NCBI GenBank assembly: GCA_964430365.1
Contig: CAYSEU010000001.1
Coordinates: 1 to 48,908 of the forward strand
DNA length: 48,908 bases
From: JAVEVH01 sp964430365
GTDB taxonomy: Bacteria; Patescibacteriota; Dojkabacteria; SC72
Direction: 5' to 3'
Part shown: positions 7,621 through 16,393 of the stretch, in pieces
Position numbering within the stretch: the stretch's first letter is position 1
How the letters are laid out: every line of letters begins with the position of its first letter
Notes under the pieces: generated by a model
The model's database searches: none
What the model was told of the DNA's origin: nothing
What the model saw: the letters and a program-made list of their open reading frames with translations, nothing else
Translations under genes and position numbers: made by a program

Positions 7621-9456
7621 ATGGCAGAGAAAATAACCACTTCAAAAATAGTTGTAGATGAATCTCATGAACTCACAGATATTGTTAGAGATCTTCATAA
7701 GAGTAAATCAGATAGAATAGTTCTTACATTTACAGAACAGACAGATCTTTTAATTAGCCCTATTAACCTTAAAGTATTAGAAGAAACCGCTCAAAGAGAG
7801 GGTAAACTTTTAATAGCACAAATAATACAAAACCCCACGGGTATACGTAATGCTAAATTAGCTGGTATGAAAGTAATAGATACTCCTTCTGCTCCTACAG
7901 AATACGATTGGGAAGAAGCAGTAGAGTTAATTGCAAAAAAGAAAGAGAGTAAATTAGAAAGAAAGAAGGAAATAGAAGAGATATTACCTGAAGAGAACAA
8001 TAAAGAGGTATTTGAAGAAAGAATAAAGAGTTCTTTAGAAGAGAATGGCAATAAAAAGTATGTAGATAAGAGAGGAATAAAACCCGTAAACTCATTCATT
8101 GCAATAGATCAAGATCTTCCTAATAAAGATATTCCTACTGCTAAGATTTTCCCTAATAAAGAGCTTAGAGCTGCTACCCAGCCTCCTGAGATTAAGAAGA
8201 GTAGAATAAATATATTTAGTAAACTTAAGGGTTTAAATAAGAAAGGATTACTTCGTATAGCACTTTTTGGTATCATTCCTCTTTTTGTAATCATTGTAAT
8301 TGGTTTAGTTTTGTATAATCAGTTTGCTACCATTGCAAAGGTTAAAATTTTTGTAGAGGCTAAACCTGTTGAAGTAGAATTAATTCTTACTGGAGATGAA
8401 GATACTCAAGAGATAGATTTAGAGAATTTAACAATACCAATAAAAGTAGAAGAGAGTACTCAGAGTCTCTCAGATAGTATAACTGCTACAGGAAAAGCAT
8501 TTAGGGGAGAGAAAGCTAAGGGAGAAGCTACTTTTACTTTTTATTACAAAGATAGAAATTCAGAATGTCCAGAAGTTGATCCTCCAATAGTAGTACTCAA
8601 AGTTGGACATATCGTCACAACCTCTGGATATACATTTAAGACTACTACCAGTGCAGAAATCCACTGTGGAACCATGGTAACAATACCCCTAGAAGCTACA
8701 GAAATAGGAGAACAGTACAATCTCTCGGAAGGGAAAACCTTTCTAATACAAGGATATACCGAAGATGTATATACCGAGGGAGATATTATGGGACTAAATG
8801 GTGCTCCTTTTACTGGAGGTAGTAAAGAGGAGTATACCGTTTTATCTCAACTAGATGTAGATAATGCTGTAGAACAGTTAAGTACTACTGCAATAGAAGA
8901 AGTTAAATCGGATTTAAGAGAAAAGAATCAAGGATGGGAAATAATAGAGGATACCATTCTTAGTGAAGTAGACGATAAGAGTATCAAAACAGACACGAAA
9001 GTAGGGGAAGAAGCAGAGACTGTTAACTTGGATTTAACAATAAAGGGGAGTGCTACATACTACTCAACTACTGGTTTAACAGAAGCCTTAACTGAGCTCT
9101 TAAGAAAACAGGCTGAAGAGAATAATCTCTTTGAAAGTGATAAAGATTTAGAATTAGTACTTGGAGATAATTTAGATATAGATATCTCAGTAGAAGATAG
9201 TACTAAAGATGTAATCAAAATAAAAATAGTAGCAAAGAGTAATATAAAACCTAAGATAGATAAAACGGCTTTAGAAAATACGCTAAGAGGTATGTCATGG
9301 GAAGAGGGTAAAGAGTATATCGATAATCTAAAATATGCAGAAAGAAAATCAGAGATTACATTTACTCCTAATAACTATCCCTCATTCTTAAAAAGATTCC
9401 CTGATAGAAAGGGAGGGGTAATGGTTACAATACTAGAATTAGAAGTTGATAAGTAG
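7621..9456 (+). CDS. Baseplate J-like fold membrane protein
   Basis: I take ATG 7621, 2 nt after the preceding stop; a TTG at 7606 would overlap the previous gene. Residues 1-95 form a small alpha/beta domain with the pattern I..INLKVLEETAQREGKLL, followed by a charged linker. One transmembrane helix (about 213-235) leads to a roughly 370-aa outer region of beta-rich repeats. CPR genomes often encode such proteins annotated as baseplate J/gp47 family, although no phage genes are near. The function is unknown; the topology suggests a cell-surface or envelope-spanning protein. It is translationally close to the actin-like ATPase gene, so the two may work together. Confidence 0.6.
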   Translation: MAEKITTSKIVVDESHELTDIVRDLHKSKSDRIVLTFTEQTDLLISPINLKVLEETAQREGKLLIAQIIQNPTGIRNAKLAGMKVIDTPSAPTEYDWEEAVELIAKKKESKLERKKEIEEILPEENNKEVFEERIKSSLEENGNKKYVDKRGIKPVNSFIAIDQDLPNKDIPTAKIFPNKELRAATQPPEIKKSRINIFSKLKGLNKKGLLRIALFGIIPLFVIIVIGLVLYNQFATIAKVKIFVEAKPVEVELILTGDEDTQEIDLENLTIPIKVEESTQSLSDSITATGKAFRGEKAKGEATFTFYYKDRNSECPEVDPPIVVLKVGHIVTTSGYTFKTTTSAEIHCGTMVTIPLEATEIGEQYNLSEGKTFLIQGYTEDVYTEGDIMGLNGAPFTGGSKEEYTVLSQLDVDNAVEQLSTTAIEEVKSDLREKNQGWEIIEDTILSEVDDKSIKTDTKVGEEAETVNLDLTIKGSATYYSTTGLTEALTELLRKQAEENNLFESDKDLELVLGDNLDIDISVEDSTKDVIKIKIVAKSNIKPKIDKTALENTLRGMSWEEGKEYIDNLKYAERKSEITFTPNNYPSFLKRFPDRKGGVMVTILELEVDK

Positions 9457-9478
9457 CCTTTTAATTACTCCAATTTAT

Positions 9479-9487
9479 TGGTAAAAT
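9479..9487 (+). promoter_or_regulatory. Extended -10 promoter of the tRNA-Arg/tRNA-Ser pair
   Basis: TGGTAAAAT, 11 nt upstream of the tRNA-Arg 5' end. The two tRNA genes are 2 nt apart and should be co-transcribed. Confidence 0.5.
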
Positions 9488-9498
9488 GGCGTGTTTAT

Positions 9499-9575
9499 GT
9501 ACCCGTAGCTCAATCGGATAGAGCAATTGCCTTCTAAGCAGTAGGTTGTCGGTTCGATTCCGGCCGGGTACACCA
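9499..9575 (+). tRNA. tRNA-Arg(TCT)
   Basis: The acceptor GTACCCG pairs with CGGGTAC. The D arm is GCTC/GAGC, the anticodon loop CTTCTAA gives TCT, and the T arm is GTCGG-TTCGATT-CCGGC. The discriminator is A and CCA is encoded. It reads AGA/AGG codons, AGA being common in these genes. Confidence 0.95.
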
Positions 9576-9577
9576 CT

Positions 9578-9667
9578 GGAGAGATGCCTGAGTGGTCGAA
9601 AGGACACGCTTGGAGAGCGTGCGTATGAGAAATCGTACCGTGGGTTCGAATCCCACTCTCTCCGCCA
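9578..9667 (+). tRNA. tRNA-Ser(GGA)
   Basis: A class II tRNA with acceptor GGAGAGA/TCTCTCC. The anticodon stem CACGC/GCGTG encloses loop TTGGAGA (anticodon GGA). A long variable arm is present, the T arm is GTGGG-TTCGAAT-CCCAC, the discriminator is G, and CCA is encoded. Confidence 0.95.
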
Positions 9668-9732
9668 TATTTCTCTTGTACACCACCTCTAATATTTGCA
9701 TAATTCTTTATGAAGTAATAATATCCAGTAAT

Positions 9733-10197
9733 ATGGTTATTTTAGAAGATATTACAAATGAAGAGATTAAAGATATTCTAGATATTGCAGAAAAAGAGAA
9801 TATCTTCGTCAAGGGATCTGACGATGAAAATATGTCCATTACAAATATCGTTTTGCATTTTGGGAGGGGAAAAGACTTTCATCCTTTTAAGGTTGTACAT
9901 AATGATAGAACAATTGGTTTTATTACCTCTTTCCCATACAAGGGAGAAGATACTTTAAGCCTTGGCGTTATGTATACTCTTAAAGAATACAGGGGGAATG
10001 GATATGGTAAAGAAATGGTGATACTCTTTTTAGATTATGCCAAATCTCTGGGTTTCAAAAAAGTGTTTACAAAAACATGGAGTAAGAACAATGCATCGAA
10101 TAGTATATTCAAATCCTTAGATTTTGAAGAAACCGGTAGGACGCTTAATGATAGAATAGATGGCGATGATACAATTGAGTATATAAAGGTCTTATAA
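9733..10197 (+). CDS. GNAT-family N-acetyltransferase
   Basis: 154 aa starting at ATG 9733. The reading frame is open further upstream, but only through tRNA-Ser sequence, so the longer form is rejected. It is a Gcn5-related acetyltransferase fold: the acetyl-CoA pyrophosphate loop is seen in motif A as EYRGNGYGKEM (about residues 83-93), preceded by a beta strand LSLGVMYTL and followed by the motif B segment with KNNASNSIFKSLDFEETGR. The substrate cannot be inferred. It stands alone behind the tRNA pair with no ribosome binding site. Confidence 0.85.
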   Translation: MVILEDITNEEIKDILDIAEKENIFVKGSDDENMSITNIVLHFGRGKDFHPFKVVHNDRTIGFITSFPYKGEDTLSLGVMYTLKEYRGNGYGKEMVILFLDYAKSLGFKKVFTKTWSKNNASNSIFKSLDFEETGRTLNDRIDGDDTIEYIKVL

Positions 10198-10325
10198 CAA
10201 TAATTTCTTAATCCCCACTTTTACACTCACTGCTCTCTTTTTATTGATATAGACTTGTATACCCTGTCTCTCAGCATACCTTCCCTACTATATATCTGAT
10301 ACAATTACTATTAAGTAATTCTATA

Positions 10326-10331
10326 TATACT
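10326..10331 (+). promoter_or_regulatory. -10 element before the CaCA exchanger gene
   Basis: TATACT ends 7 nt before the ATG at 10339, the same short spacing seen for rnj and other genes here. Confidence 0.35.
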
Positions 10332-10338
10332 GTCTAAT

Positions 10339-11256
10339 ATGCTTAATCTAATACTAATAGTAGTATCACTAATCTTAATAATAAGGATGGCAGACGTATT
10401 TGTAGATCAGGCTACATCTCTTTCTAAAAAATTAAGAGTCAGTGGGTTCTTCGTAGGTTTCTTACTCATATCCCTAGGCACCTCTTTACCTGAATTAGCT
10501 ACCTCCATGTATTCCTCTCATATTGGACACACTGAGATAGCTATATCTAATGTAATAGGGAGTAATATAGCTAATATTCTCCTAGTACTAGGCTCATTAG
10601 CCCTATTTAGTAAATATAGATTAAAAAGTATAGATATACATTTTAATATACCTCTTTTACTCTCTGTTACTTCTGCTTCACTTCTAGTAATAGCTATTAA
10701 TAACTACATTATTGACCCATTTATTGGAATTCTCCTTCTACTTGTATTTTTAATATCTGCATATTTAATTAATAGAAATAACCATACTAATAATATACAT
10801 AGTATTACTAAATTCAATCCTTTTTTTTTAATAGGTTCTATATTACTCATAATGATATTTAGTAAAATTTGTATAGATAATATATTAGTATTTGCTAATC
10901 AATTAAACCTTCCAGAAGTATTAATAGGGTACTTCTTACTCGCCTTTGGTACATCCTTACCCGAGTTTGCAACCCTATACTCCTCAATAAAGAAGGGGAG
11001 TGAGGATATCGGATTAGGAAGTATAATCGGTTCTAATATGTTTAATCTCCTCTTTATACTAGGTAGTACATCCTTACTAGGTTCGTTAGATTTAAATAGT
11101 TTTAAGATAGAGATGCTTTTTGTATTAATAGTAACAGTACTTTTACTAATATTTGGAATGATAGGGAAGAAAAACTTAATTAGTAAGAGAGAATCAATAA
11201 TATTACTCTCTTTCTATTTAATCTTTGTAATAATACAAGTACTAAGAAATATTTAG
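10339..11256 (+). CDS. CaCA-family sodium/calcium exchanger-like transporter
   Basis: 305 aa and about ten membrane helices in two homologous halves. Each half carries an alpha-repeat: GTSLPELATS followed by IGSNIANILLVLG near residues 47-85, and GTSLPEFATL followed by IGSNMFNLLFILG near 205-240. The acidic residue of each GTSLPE is the known cation ligand in this superfamily (YrbG/NCX type). It probably exchanges Ca2+ or another cation for Na+ or H+ at the cytoplasmic membrane. It is followed 40 nt later by another membrane-protein gene. Family confidence is high; the ion is not known. Confidence 0.92.
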   Translation: MLNLILIVVSLILIIRMADVFVDQATSLSKKLRVSGFFVGFLLISLGTSLPELATSMYSSHIGHTEIAISNVIGSNIANILLVLGSLALFSKYRLKSIDIHFNIPLLLSVTSASLLVIAINNYIIDPFIGILLLLVFLISAYLINRNNHTNNIHSITKFNPFFLIGSILLIMIFSKICIDNILVFANQLNLPEVLIGYFLLAFGTSLPEFATLYSSIKKGSEDIGLGSIIGSNMFNLLFILGSTSLLGSLDLNSFKIEMLFVLIVTVLLLIFGMIGKKNLISKRESIILLSFYLIFVIIQVLRNI

Positions 11257-11296
11257 AAAGATATACAATATTAATCTCAAGTGATAACCTCTATAT

Positions 11297-11866
11297 ATGT
11301 TAGATCTGATAGGAATAATATACTTTACACTCTCAACTCTCTCTCTGTTAGGTATCTTTCCAATAGGAATATATGAATTCTTAGATTTAAAAGAAGGGTA
11401 TGCAATTAGTGATTATGGTTATCTTTTTGAAACAGGTATTTACTTTAGTATATCTGCGATAATAACAGGATTACTATGTGGATTAGATGCTATTACAAAC
11501 CCAATATACAAGAAAGTTAAGAAATTAACATACAACTATCATTCATTAGCGGCATTTACCTTGGTAGGTATTGGACTATTCCCATTAACAGGAGATATTG
11601 GTTGGTCTTCTTCAAGAGTCTTTCATTGGTTATTTGCACTCTCCTTTCTCTATGTATACCCCTTTACTCGACTATTAATCCTTAGACATTTCTCTAAGAG
11701 ATTATTTAAAAAATTGATGATAGCTTTTTTAGGAATAAATATAGGAGGGCTTTTGATGATACCTCTCTTTGGTATTAAGTATATAGCATATACAGAGTAT
11801 CTAGTTTGGATTGCCTTACTAATTACTATTACAATTAGTAGTATATATCTTTCTAAAAAATCTTAA
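11297..11866 (+). CDS. Six-helix membrane protein, DUF998-like
   Basis: 189 aa with six hydrophobic segments. The central pattern VGIGLFPLTGDIGWSSSRVFHWLFALSF resembles DUF998 proteins, which keep a short polar loop and a histidine between helices three and four. No catalytic role is established for that family. It lies 40 nt after the exchanger gene with no terminator between, so co-transcription is likely. The family call is tentative. Confidence 0.5.
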   Translation: MLDLIGIIYFTLSTLSLLGIFPIGIYEFLDLKEGYAISDYGYLFETGIYFSISAIITGLLCGLDAITNPIYKKVKKLTYNYHSLAAFTLVGIGLFPLTGDIGWSSSRVFHWLFALSFLYVYPFTRLLILRHFSKRLFKKLMIAFLGINIGGLLMIPLFGIKYIAYTEYLVWIALLITITISSIYLSKKS

Positions 11867-12009
11867 AAAGCTTTTAATAAAGATACTTTAAACATATCAT
11901 TGAGTAACATTACCTTTGGAAAAATCCTTAACTTTAAACCCAATACTTAGAGTTTAAGTATACCTTTGTATATATATGTTAAACAGTAGGACAGGGACGT
12001 TGTAATATA

Positions 12010-12522
12010 TTACTCTTCTGACTCTTCTTCAGATTCATCCAATATATCATCTGCTTCGTTACCCTCTATTGGAGTTATTACTATCCTTCTATCCTGTCCT
12101 TCTCCAATACTTTCGGTTTTAATATCATCGAATATCTGAAGTGCTACATGTACAACTCTTCTATCGGAAGGAGACATAGCAGGGAGCTCTATACTATCAC
12201 CCAGTATCCTAGCATCATCTGCTTTCTGTAATGCAAATCTTTCTAACTTTTTATTCCTCTCCTCTTTATACCCACATACATCTAAAAGGACCCTATAATT
12301 ACTCTCTTCAGGCAATTTCTTTCTTAAAATCATACCAAATATATACTGTAATGACTCTAAGTGCTTACCATGATTACCTATTAAATATCCTAAATCCTTT
12401 CCCGAAAAGAGTAGGTTAATATATGAGACTCCATCCTTTTCCTCTATCTTTAACTCATATCCTTCCTCTATACCAATAGAGGAGAGTAGAGCATCAAATT
12501 CTTTCTTAATTACCTCTTCCAT
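12010..12522 (-). CDS. jag: Jag/KhpB RNA-binding protein (KH and R3H domains)
   Basis: 170 aa. The KH domain carries the loop LIGNHGKHLESLQY near residues 46-60, and the R3H domain is seen as MSPSDRRVVHVAL near 115-128. The N-terminal Jag-N domain found in Firmicutes is absent and the C-terminus is an acidic tail (DESEEESEE). KhpB binds RNA and affects cell division and cell-wall synthesis in Gram-positive bacteria. It starts one base after the yidC stop, as the last gene of the rpmH-rnpA-yidD-yidC-jag operon. Confidence 0.92.
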   Translation of the reverse strand: MEEVIKKEFDALLSSIGIEEGYELKIEEKDGVSYINLLFSGKDLGYLIGNHGKHLESLQYIFGMILRKKLPEESNYRVLLDVCGYKEERNKKLERFALQKADDARILGDSIELPAMSPSDRRVVHVALQIFDDIKTESIGEGQDRRIVITPIEGNEADDILDESEEESEE

Positions 12523-12523
12523 A

Positions 12524-13384
12524 TTATTCTTTTGATAATTTATCTTTCTTTTTGGAAATAATGTCCCACATATTCTGTACTCCTTTCTTAGTCTTATTAA
12601 AATCTAAAGTAAAGTACTGTACAACCAAAAGTAAGGATTGGATCATCCAATACCAACCTAGTGCTGCGGGCATACTTATTGTAAAGAACATTGTCATGAC
12701 TGGAAATAGGTAAATCATGGATTTTTGCATATTAGCTTGCATATCCTCTGCTGATTGTTCTGTAGAACTCTTCTTTTCTTTCTTAGCTTTCGGAGTGGGA
12801 TTTTGCATTTTTTGAGTAAACTTGGTTGTAACAAATTGGACTATACCTACTAAGAGGGATAAGCCAATATATGGAAGTGCTTGTATAGAGAGTTTCCCAA
12901 ATTCACCAGATACTGAATTATATGATTTTGTTAGATCCCAGAACAAGAAATTTGACTCTATACTCATACCATTTGATATCCCTGTAATATCTTTAACCCA
13001 TGTATATAGACCTTCTAGATCACTATCAGTTACATGTCTAATAACTCCTATTAATACAGAGAGTATTAATAGCTGAGGTACAAAGGTTCCTATACAACCT
13101 AAGGGGTTATATCCGACCTTTTTATACAATTTCATCTGCTCTTGAGTTAATTTCTCCTTATTATTTGAATACTTCTTATTTAATTTCTCTAACTCTGGTT
13201 TAAGATTAGCCATCTTTTTGGTCATCTCTGTTTGTCTTTTAACAAGAGGGATCATAAGGATACGTGCTATAACAGCAATACCAAGTATTGCCCATCCTAA
13301 GTTATCACCCAAAAAGTGATACAAAAGTATCATTGCATTAAGTATGGGATGAAAGAAAACGGTATTCCAAATAGTTGTAAACAT
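12524..13384 (-). CDS. yidC: Membrane protein insertase YidC (Oxa1 family)
   Basis: 286 aa, the short form with five membrane helices and no large periplasmic domain. The conserved arginine of the hydrophilic groove is in IARILMIPL (about residue 41), followed by a cytoplasmic helical hairpin (KPELEKLNKKYSNN). The C-terminal tail is basic (SKKKDKLSKE), as expected for ribosome contact. It inserts membrane proteins alone or with SecYEG. It sits between yidD (52 nt) and jag (1 nt) in the usual origin-proximal order. Confidence 0.95.
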   Translation of the reverse strand: MFTTIWNTVFFHPILNAMILLYHFLGDNLGWAILGIAVIARILMIPLVKRQTEMTKKMANLKPELEKLNKKYSNNKEKLTQEQMKLYKKVGYNPLGCIGTFVPQLLILSVLIGVIRHVTDSDLEGLYTWVKDITGISNGMSIESNFLFWDLTKSYNSVSGEFGKLSIQALPYIGLSLLVGIVQFVTTKFTQKMQNPTPKAKKEKKSSTEQSAEDMQANMQKSMIYLFPVMTMFFTISMPAALGWYWMIQSLLLVVQYFTLDFNKTKKGVQNMWDIISKKKDKLSKE

Positions 13385-13436
13385 ATTAGTAAATCGAATA
13401 ATAATAAAAATCTAAAGCATTATACATTAATCCTCA

Positions 13437-13742
13437 CTATTTTTCAGGTATAGGGTCATATTGCCCTGGCTTAGCCCAAGGATTACACCTTATTACCCTC
13501 TTAATAGCAAGATAATTACCTTTAAATATTCCAAACCTCTCTATTACGCCATATCCATACTCTGAACATGTAGGTGTGAATTTACATGCTCTAAGATTGG
13601 GATTTGCTTTACCTAATAATCCATGATCTAGTGAAAGAGTTTTTTGGTACAGTTTAATAAGTGCGAGTTGGGTATTCCTAGGTATTTGAAATAGATTTTT
13701 GAAGTTGTTGGTTAAAATCTTTTTCCAATTGCTCATAATCAT
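13437..13742 (-). CDS. yidD: Membrane protein insertion efficiency factor YidD
   Basis: The CKFTPTCSEYGYGVIERFG cysteine motif and the RVIRCNPWAKPGQYDPIP tail are diagnostic. The 101-aa frame starts at ATG 13742, with a second ATG two codons in (13736). It overlaps the 3' end of rnpA by 65 nt, so translation is probably coupled. It is extended by about 25 residues before the conserved core. YidD is a small membrane-peripheral protein that helps YidC-dependent insertion. Confidence 0.93.
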   Translation of the reverse strand: MIMSNWKKILTNNFKNLFQIPRNTQLALIKLYQKTLSLDHGLLGKANPNLRACKFTPTCSEYGYGVIERFGIFKGNYLAIKRVIRCNPWAKPGQYDPIPEK

Positions 13743-14010
13743 TACAATATTTAAATGCTACATATACAAATTTATAACCATTAACACCCTTTTTTAAATT
13801 CTTTCTTGATATCTCTCTTAGTAATCTAGTCATCCTATGTCTTTGTACAGCATTACCTATCTTTTTACTTACTACAAATGATATCTCATACTCATCTACT
13901 GTAGAATCCTTCTGTGATATTAACATACCGTACTGACCTCTAGATTTAAGACCTCTATCATATAACCCTTTGATATGTTTGGCTTTTAATCTGTTCTTTC
14001 TGGGAAGCAT
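13678..14010 (-). CDS. rnpA: Ribonuclease P protein component
   Basis: The start is placed at ATG 14010 (MLPRKNRLK), the family-typical N-terminus, 13 nt after rpmH; an upstream ATG at 14073 would lie inside rpmH. The 110-aa product has the RNR-type motif as KKIGNAVQRHRMTRLLREI, with H where most proteins have N. It pairs with the RNase P RNA, not found in this window, to trim tRNA and tmRNA 5' ends. It overlaps yidD by 65 nt. Confidence 0.92.
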   Translation of the reverse strand: MLPRKNRLKAKHIKGLYDRGLKSRGQYGMLISQKDSTVDEYEISFVVSKKIGNAVQRHRMTRLLREISRKNLKKGVNGYKFVYVAFKYCNDYEQLEKDFNQQLQKSISNT

Positions 14011-14023
14011 ATTACAGTATATA

Positions 14024-14206
14024 CTATCTAGCTTTGGATAGTGACTTCTTTCTCTTAAGAGAGTACTCTTCACTTACCGTTAAGAATTTTCTACCTTTTT
14101 CTATTCTTCTTTTAAGTACCTTCTTTCCTTGAGAATTTTTGTTTCTTGCTCTAAAGCCGAATTTCTTAATTCTTTTTAAATTTTTAGGCTGATATGTTCT
14201 TTTCAT
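14024..14206 (-). CDS. rpmH: 50S ribosomal protein L34
   Basis: ATG 14206 starts MKRTYQPKNLKRIKKFGFRA, the unmistakable L34 N-terminus. A longer open frame (to 14248) adds 14 unconserved residues and is rejected. The product is 60 aa against the usual 44-46; the extra residues are C-terminal (after KFLTVSEEY). First gene of the operon leaving the origin on the minus strand, with a TATAAT at 14234-14239. Confidence 0.95.
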   Translation of the reverse strand: MKRTYQPKNLKRIKKFGFRARNKNSQGKKVLKRRIEKGRKFLTVSEEYSLKRKKSLSKAR

Positions 14207-14381
14207 ATTTATTAATAATCGTAAAGCAAGCCTATTATATATTAACACCTATATATATAGCAAATTTAATATTAAAGATTCATATAGAAAAATATTTCCT
14301 CACATGTATATTAAGAAAAGATATATGAGTATCAGATAAAAAGGTACCTATTAAAGCACTTTCTAACACCTCTTTACACAA

Positions 14382-14390
14382 TTATCCACA
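14382..14390 (+). promoter_or_regulatory. DnaA box upstream of dnaA
   Basis: TTATCCACA, an exact match to the consensus. It overlaps the -35 position of the TATAAT at 14407-14412, which would allow DnaA to repress its own gene. Confidence 0.8.
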
Positions 14391-14406
14391 TTCTTTTAGA
14401 AATGAA

Positions 14407-14412
14407 TATAAT
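14407..14412 (+). promoter_or_regulatory. -10 element of dnaA
   Basis: TATAAT, 74 nt before the ATG at 14487. The -35 region falls on the DnaA box. This leader is longer than most here and contains ACTGCCCA (14441-14448). Confidence 0.5.
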
Positions 14413-14486
14413 AGGAGTATTAGTCCCAATCGATCATAGAACTGCCCAAGAGTTGTCATTAACATATATTAAGTACTTTAAACAGT

Positions 14487-15962
14487 ATGGATAAAATTGA
14501 CTTCGAAAAATATGCAGAAAGTATTCCTAAACCAGAGATAGAACAAAATAATGTGAATCCTAGTAGTGATATAGATGTTGATGATGTATGGAAGATAGTC
14601 ACAGAGAACTTAAGATTGGTACTAGATAGGGTAGAGTACGAATCTTGGTTTGCCGATACATATCTAGAAAATATTCAAAATGGTGTAGCTACACTTTCCT
14701 GCTCTAATGAATTCAAAAGGGGTACTATCCTTAAAGATTACAACAAATTTCTACAAAGCTGTTTAACAAAAGCAACAGGTCAGAATCTACAAATAGAGTT
14801 ACTCATTAAAAAGAGTGATAACAAACCTAAAAAGGATAGGTATACATTTGCACAACCAATAGATAATCCTATTATGAATCTCTTTACAAAGATGGAAGGT
14901 GATAAGAAGAAATATGAAGACGCTATAAAAAAAGCGAAATTGAATCCAAGGTATACCTTTAAGAGCTTCATAGTAGGAGCTAATAATAGGTTAGCAGAGG
15001 CTGTAGCTCAATCTGTAGTTTCTGATATTGAGAATGAGAGTATGGTTAAATCATACAATCCAGTATTTTACTACGGTAGTACAGGAGTAGGTAAAACACA
15101 CCTTATGCAAGCCATTGGTAATGAGGTACTAAGAAAGAATCCAGATAGGAGGGTTGTATATGTCTCTATAGAGCAATTTCTAAATGAGATGATAGAGGCT
15201 ATTAGAACAAAAAAGAATGAGGATTTTAGAAGTAAATACAGAGAAGTAGATCTTTTAATAATAGATGATATACAGTTTGTAGAGGCATACCCTAAAACTC
15301 AAGAGGAGCTATTTCATACCTTTAATAGCTTGTATCAAGCAAATAAACAGATTATTTTAGCCTCTGATAGACCTCCTAAAGAGATTAAAAATATTACAGA
15401 CAGATTAAGAACTAGGTTTGAAGGAGGAATGGTCTCTGATATACAGCCTCCCGACTATGAAACTAGGTTAGCTATACTCAAACAGAGTATGTTAGAAAAG
15501 GGTGTTACAGTCCCAGATATATTTTTAGATTTAATAGCTAAAAATATAGAGAGTAGTGTAAGAGAATTAGAAGGAGCATTAAATAAGGTGCTTACTCTTA
15601 CTAAGCTAGGTGGAGTACCCTCCTATGAAGAAGTTGCTAGGATACTTCAAGTAGATTTAGAGAGTAAAAGGAAAAGAGCTACTCCTGAAAAGGTATTAAA
15701 TGTAGTATCTGATGTATTTGGCCTATCTATAAGATTTATTAAAAGCTCTAGAAGAAATGCTAATATAGCGATAGTTAGACATGTAGTTATGTACATACTA
15801 AGAAATGAATTACAGATACCTCTAGAAACAACAGCTAGATTAGTAGGCAGAAAAGATCATACAACAGTGCTAAATGCATGTAGTGTGGTAGAGAAGAGAA
15901 TGAAAGAAGATTCTGCTTTTGCAGAGAAGGTTGAACAGTGTAGAAGGGATATTTTTTACTAG
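14487..15962 (+). CDS. dnaA: Chromosomal replication initiator protein DnaA
   Basis: 491 aa. An N-terminal interaction domain (about residues 28-110) precedes a linker. The AAA+ core has Walker A GSTGVGKTH (197-205), Walker B LLIIDDIQF (about 256-264) and a sensor region near DRLRTRFEGG. The C-terminal helix-turn-helix domain has the signature RKDHTTVLNACSVV near 455-468, which reads DnaA boxes. It binds the origin, melts it and loads the helicase. It is preceded by a DnaA box and followed by the 431-bp gap that I take as oriC. The N-terminus before residue 28 is acidic and unconserved; the ATG lacks a ribosome binding site. Confidence 0.97.
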   Translation: MDKIDFEKYAESIPKPEIEQNNVNPSSDIDVDDVWKIVTENLRLVLDRVEYESWFADTYLENIQNGVATLSCSNEFKRGTILKDYNKFLQSCLTKATGQNLQIELLIKKSDNKPKKDRYTFAQPIDNPIMNLFTKMEGDKKKYEDAIKKAKLNPRYTFKSFIVGANNRLAEAVAQSVVSDIENESMVKSYNPVFYYGSTGVGKTHLMQAIGNEVLRKNPDRRVVYVSIEQFLNEMIEAIRTKKNEDFRSKYREVDLLIIDDIQFVEAYPKTQEELFHTFNSLYQANKQIILASDRPPKEIKNITDRLRTRFEGGMVSDIQPPDYETRLAILKQSMLEKGVTVPDIFLDLIAKNIESSVRELEGALNKVLTLTKLGGVPSYEEVARILQVDLESKRKRATPEKVLNVVSDVFGLSIRFIKSSRRNANIAIVRHVVMYILRNELQIPLETTARLVGRKDHTTVLNACSVVEKRMKEDSAFAEKVEQCRRDIFY

Positions 15963-16393
15963 TGTGGATTGTATGTGTATTACGGTGGAAAGAGTGAGGA
16001 AAAGTACCTTGATATTCCACATCTAAAAAGGTTGTTAAATTAAGAGAGTGTATATTTAACAACGTATTTGAGAAATCTATACCTCGCATCTATACACAGT
16101 ACAAAAGGATATATACACATTTAAAATACACAGAAACAAATATAGTATGGTAAAAAGATTTAATTACTTTTTAAATATAATTTAGCGAAAAAGTTATCAA
16201 CATTAAAAAGGAATTAAATTATGTTCTAGGTAATGGGTATTTAATATAATTTTAATTACTTATCAACTTATCCATACTCCCTACTACTATTACAACTATT
16301 TATATATAAATATTAAAACAGTAGAAAACTAGAACCATATTGAGTAGAATGTATTAAGTAACTGCCCAGTACATAATATTATTTTGAAGTAAA
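15963..16393 (+). other. Candidate replication origin (oriC) between dnaA and dnaN
   Basis: A 431-bp gene-free, very A+T-rich stretch. DnaA-box-like nonamers are TTATCAACA (16194-16202), TTATCAACT (16260-16268) and TTATCCATA (16268-16276), the last two sharing one base. Runs of A/T such as 16232-16258 and 16301-16320 could be the unwinding element. The octamer ACTGCCCA lies at 16361-16368. No open reading frame of interest is seen. Gene polarity diverges at this block, as at many bacterial origins. Confidence 0.65.

Noticed and set aside
9592..9732. N-terminal extension of the acetyltransferase
   Set aside because: These codons are tRNA-Ser(GGA) sequence; the conserved domain starts after ATG 9733.
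14011..14073. Longer RnpA start
   Set aside because: It would extend into rpmH; ATG 14010 gives the family N-terminus MLPRKNRLK.
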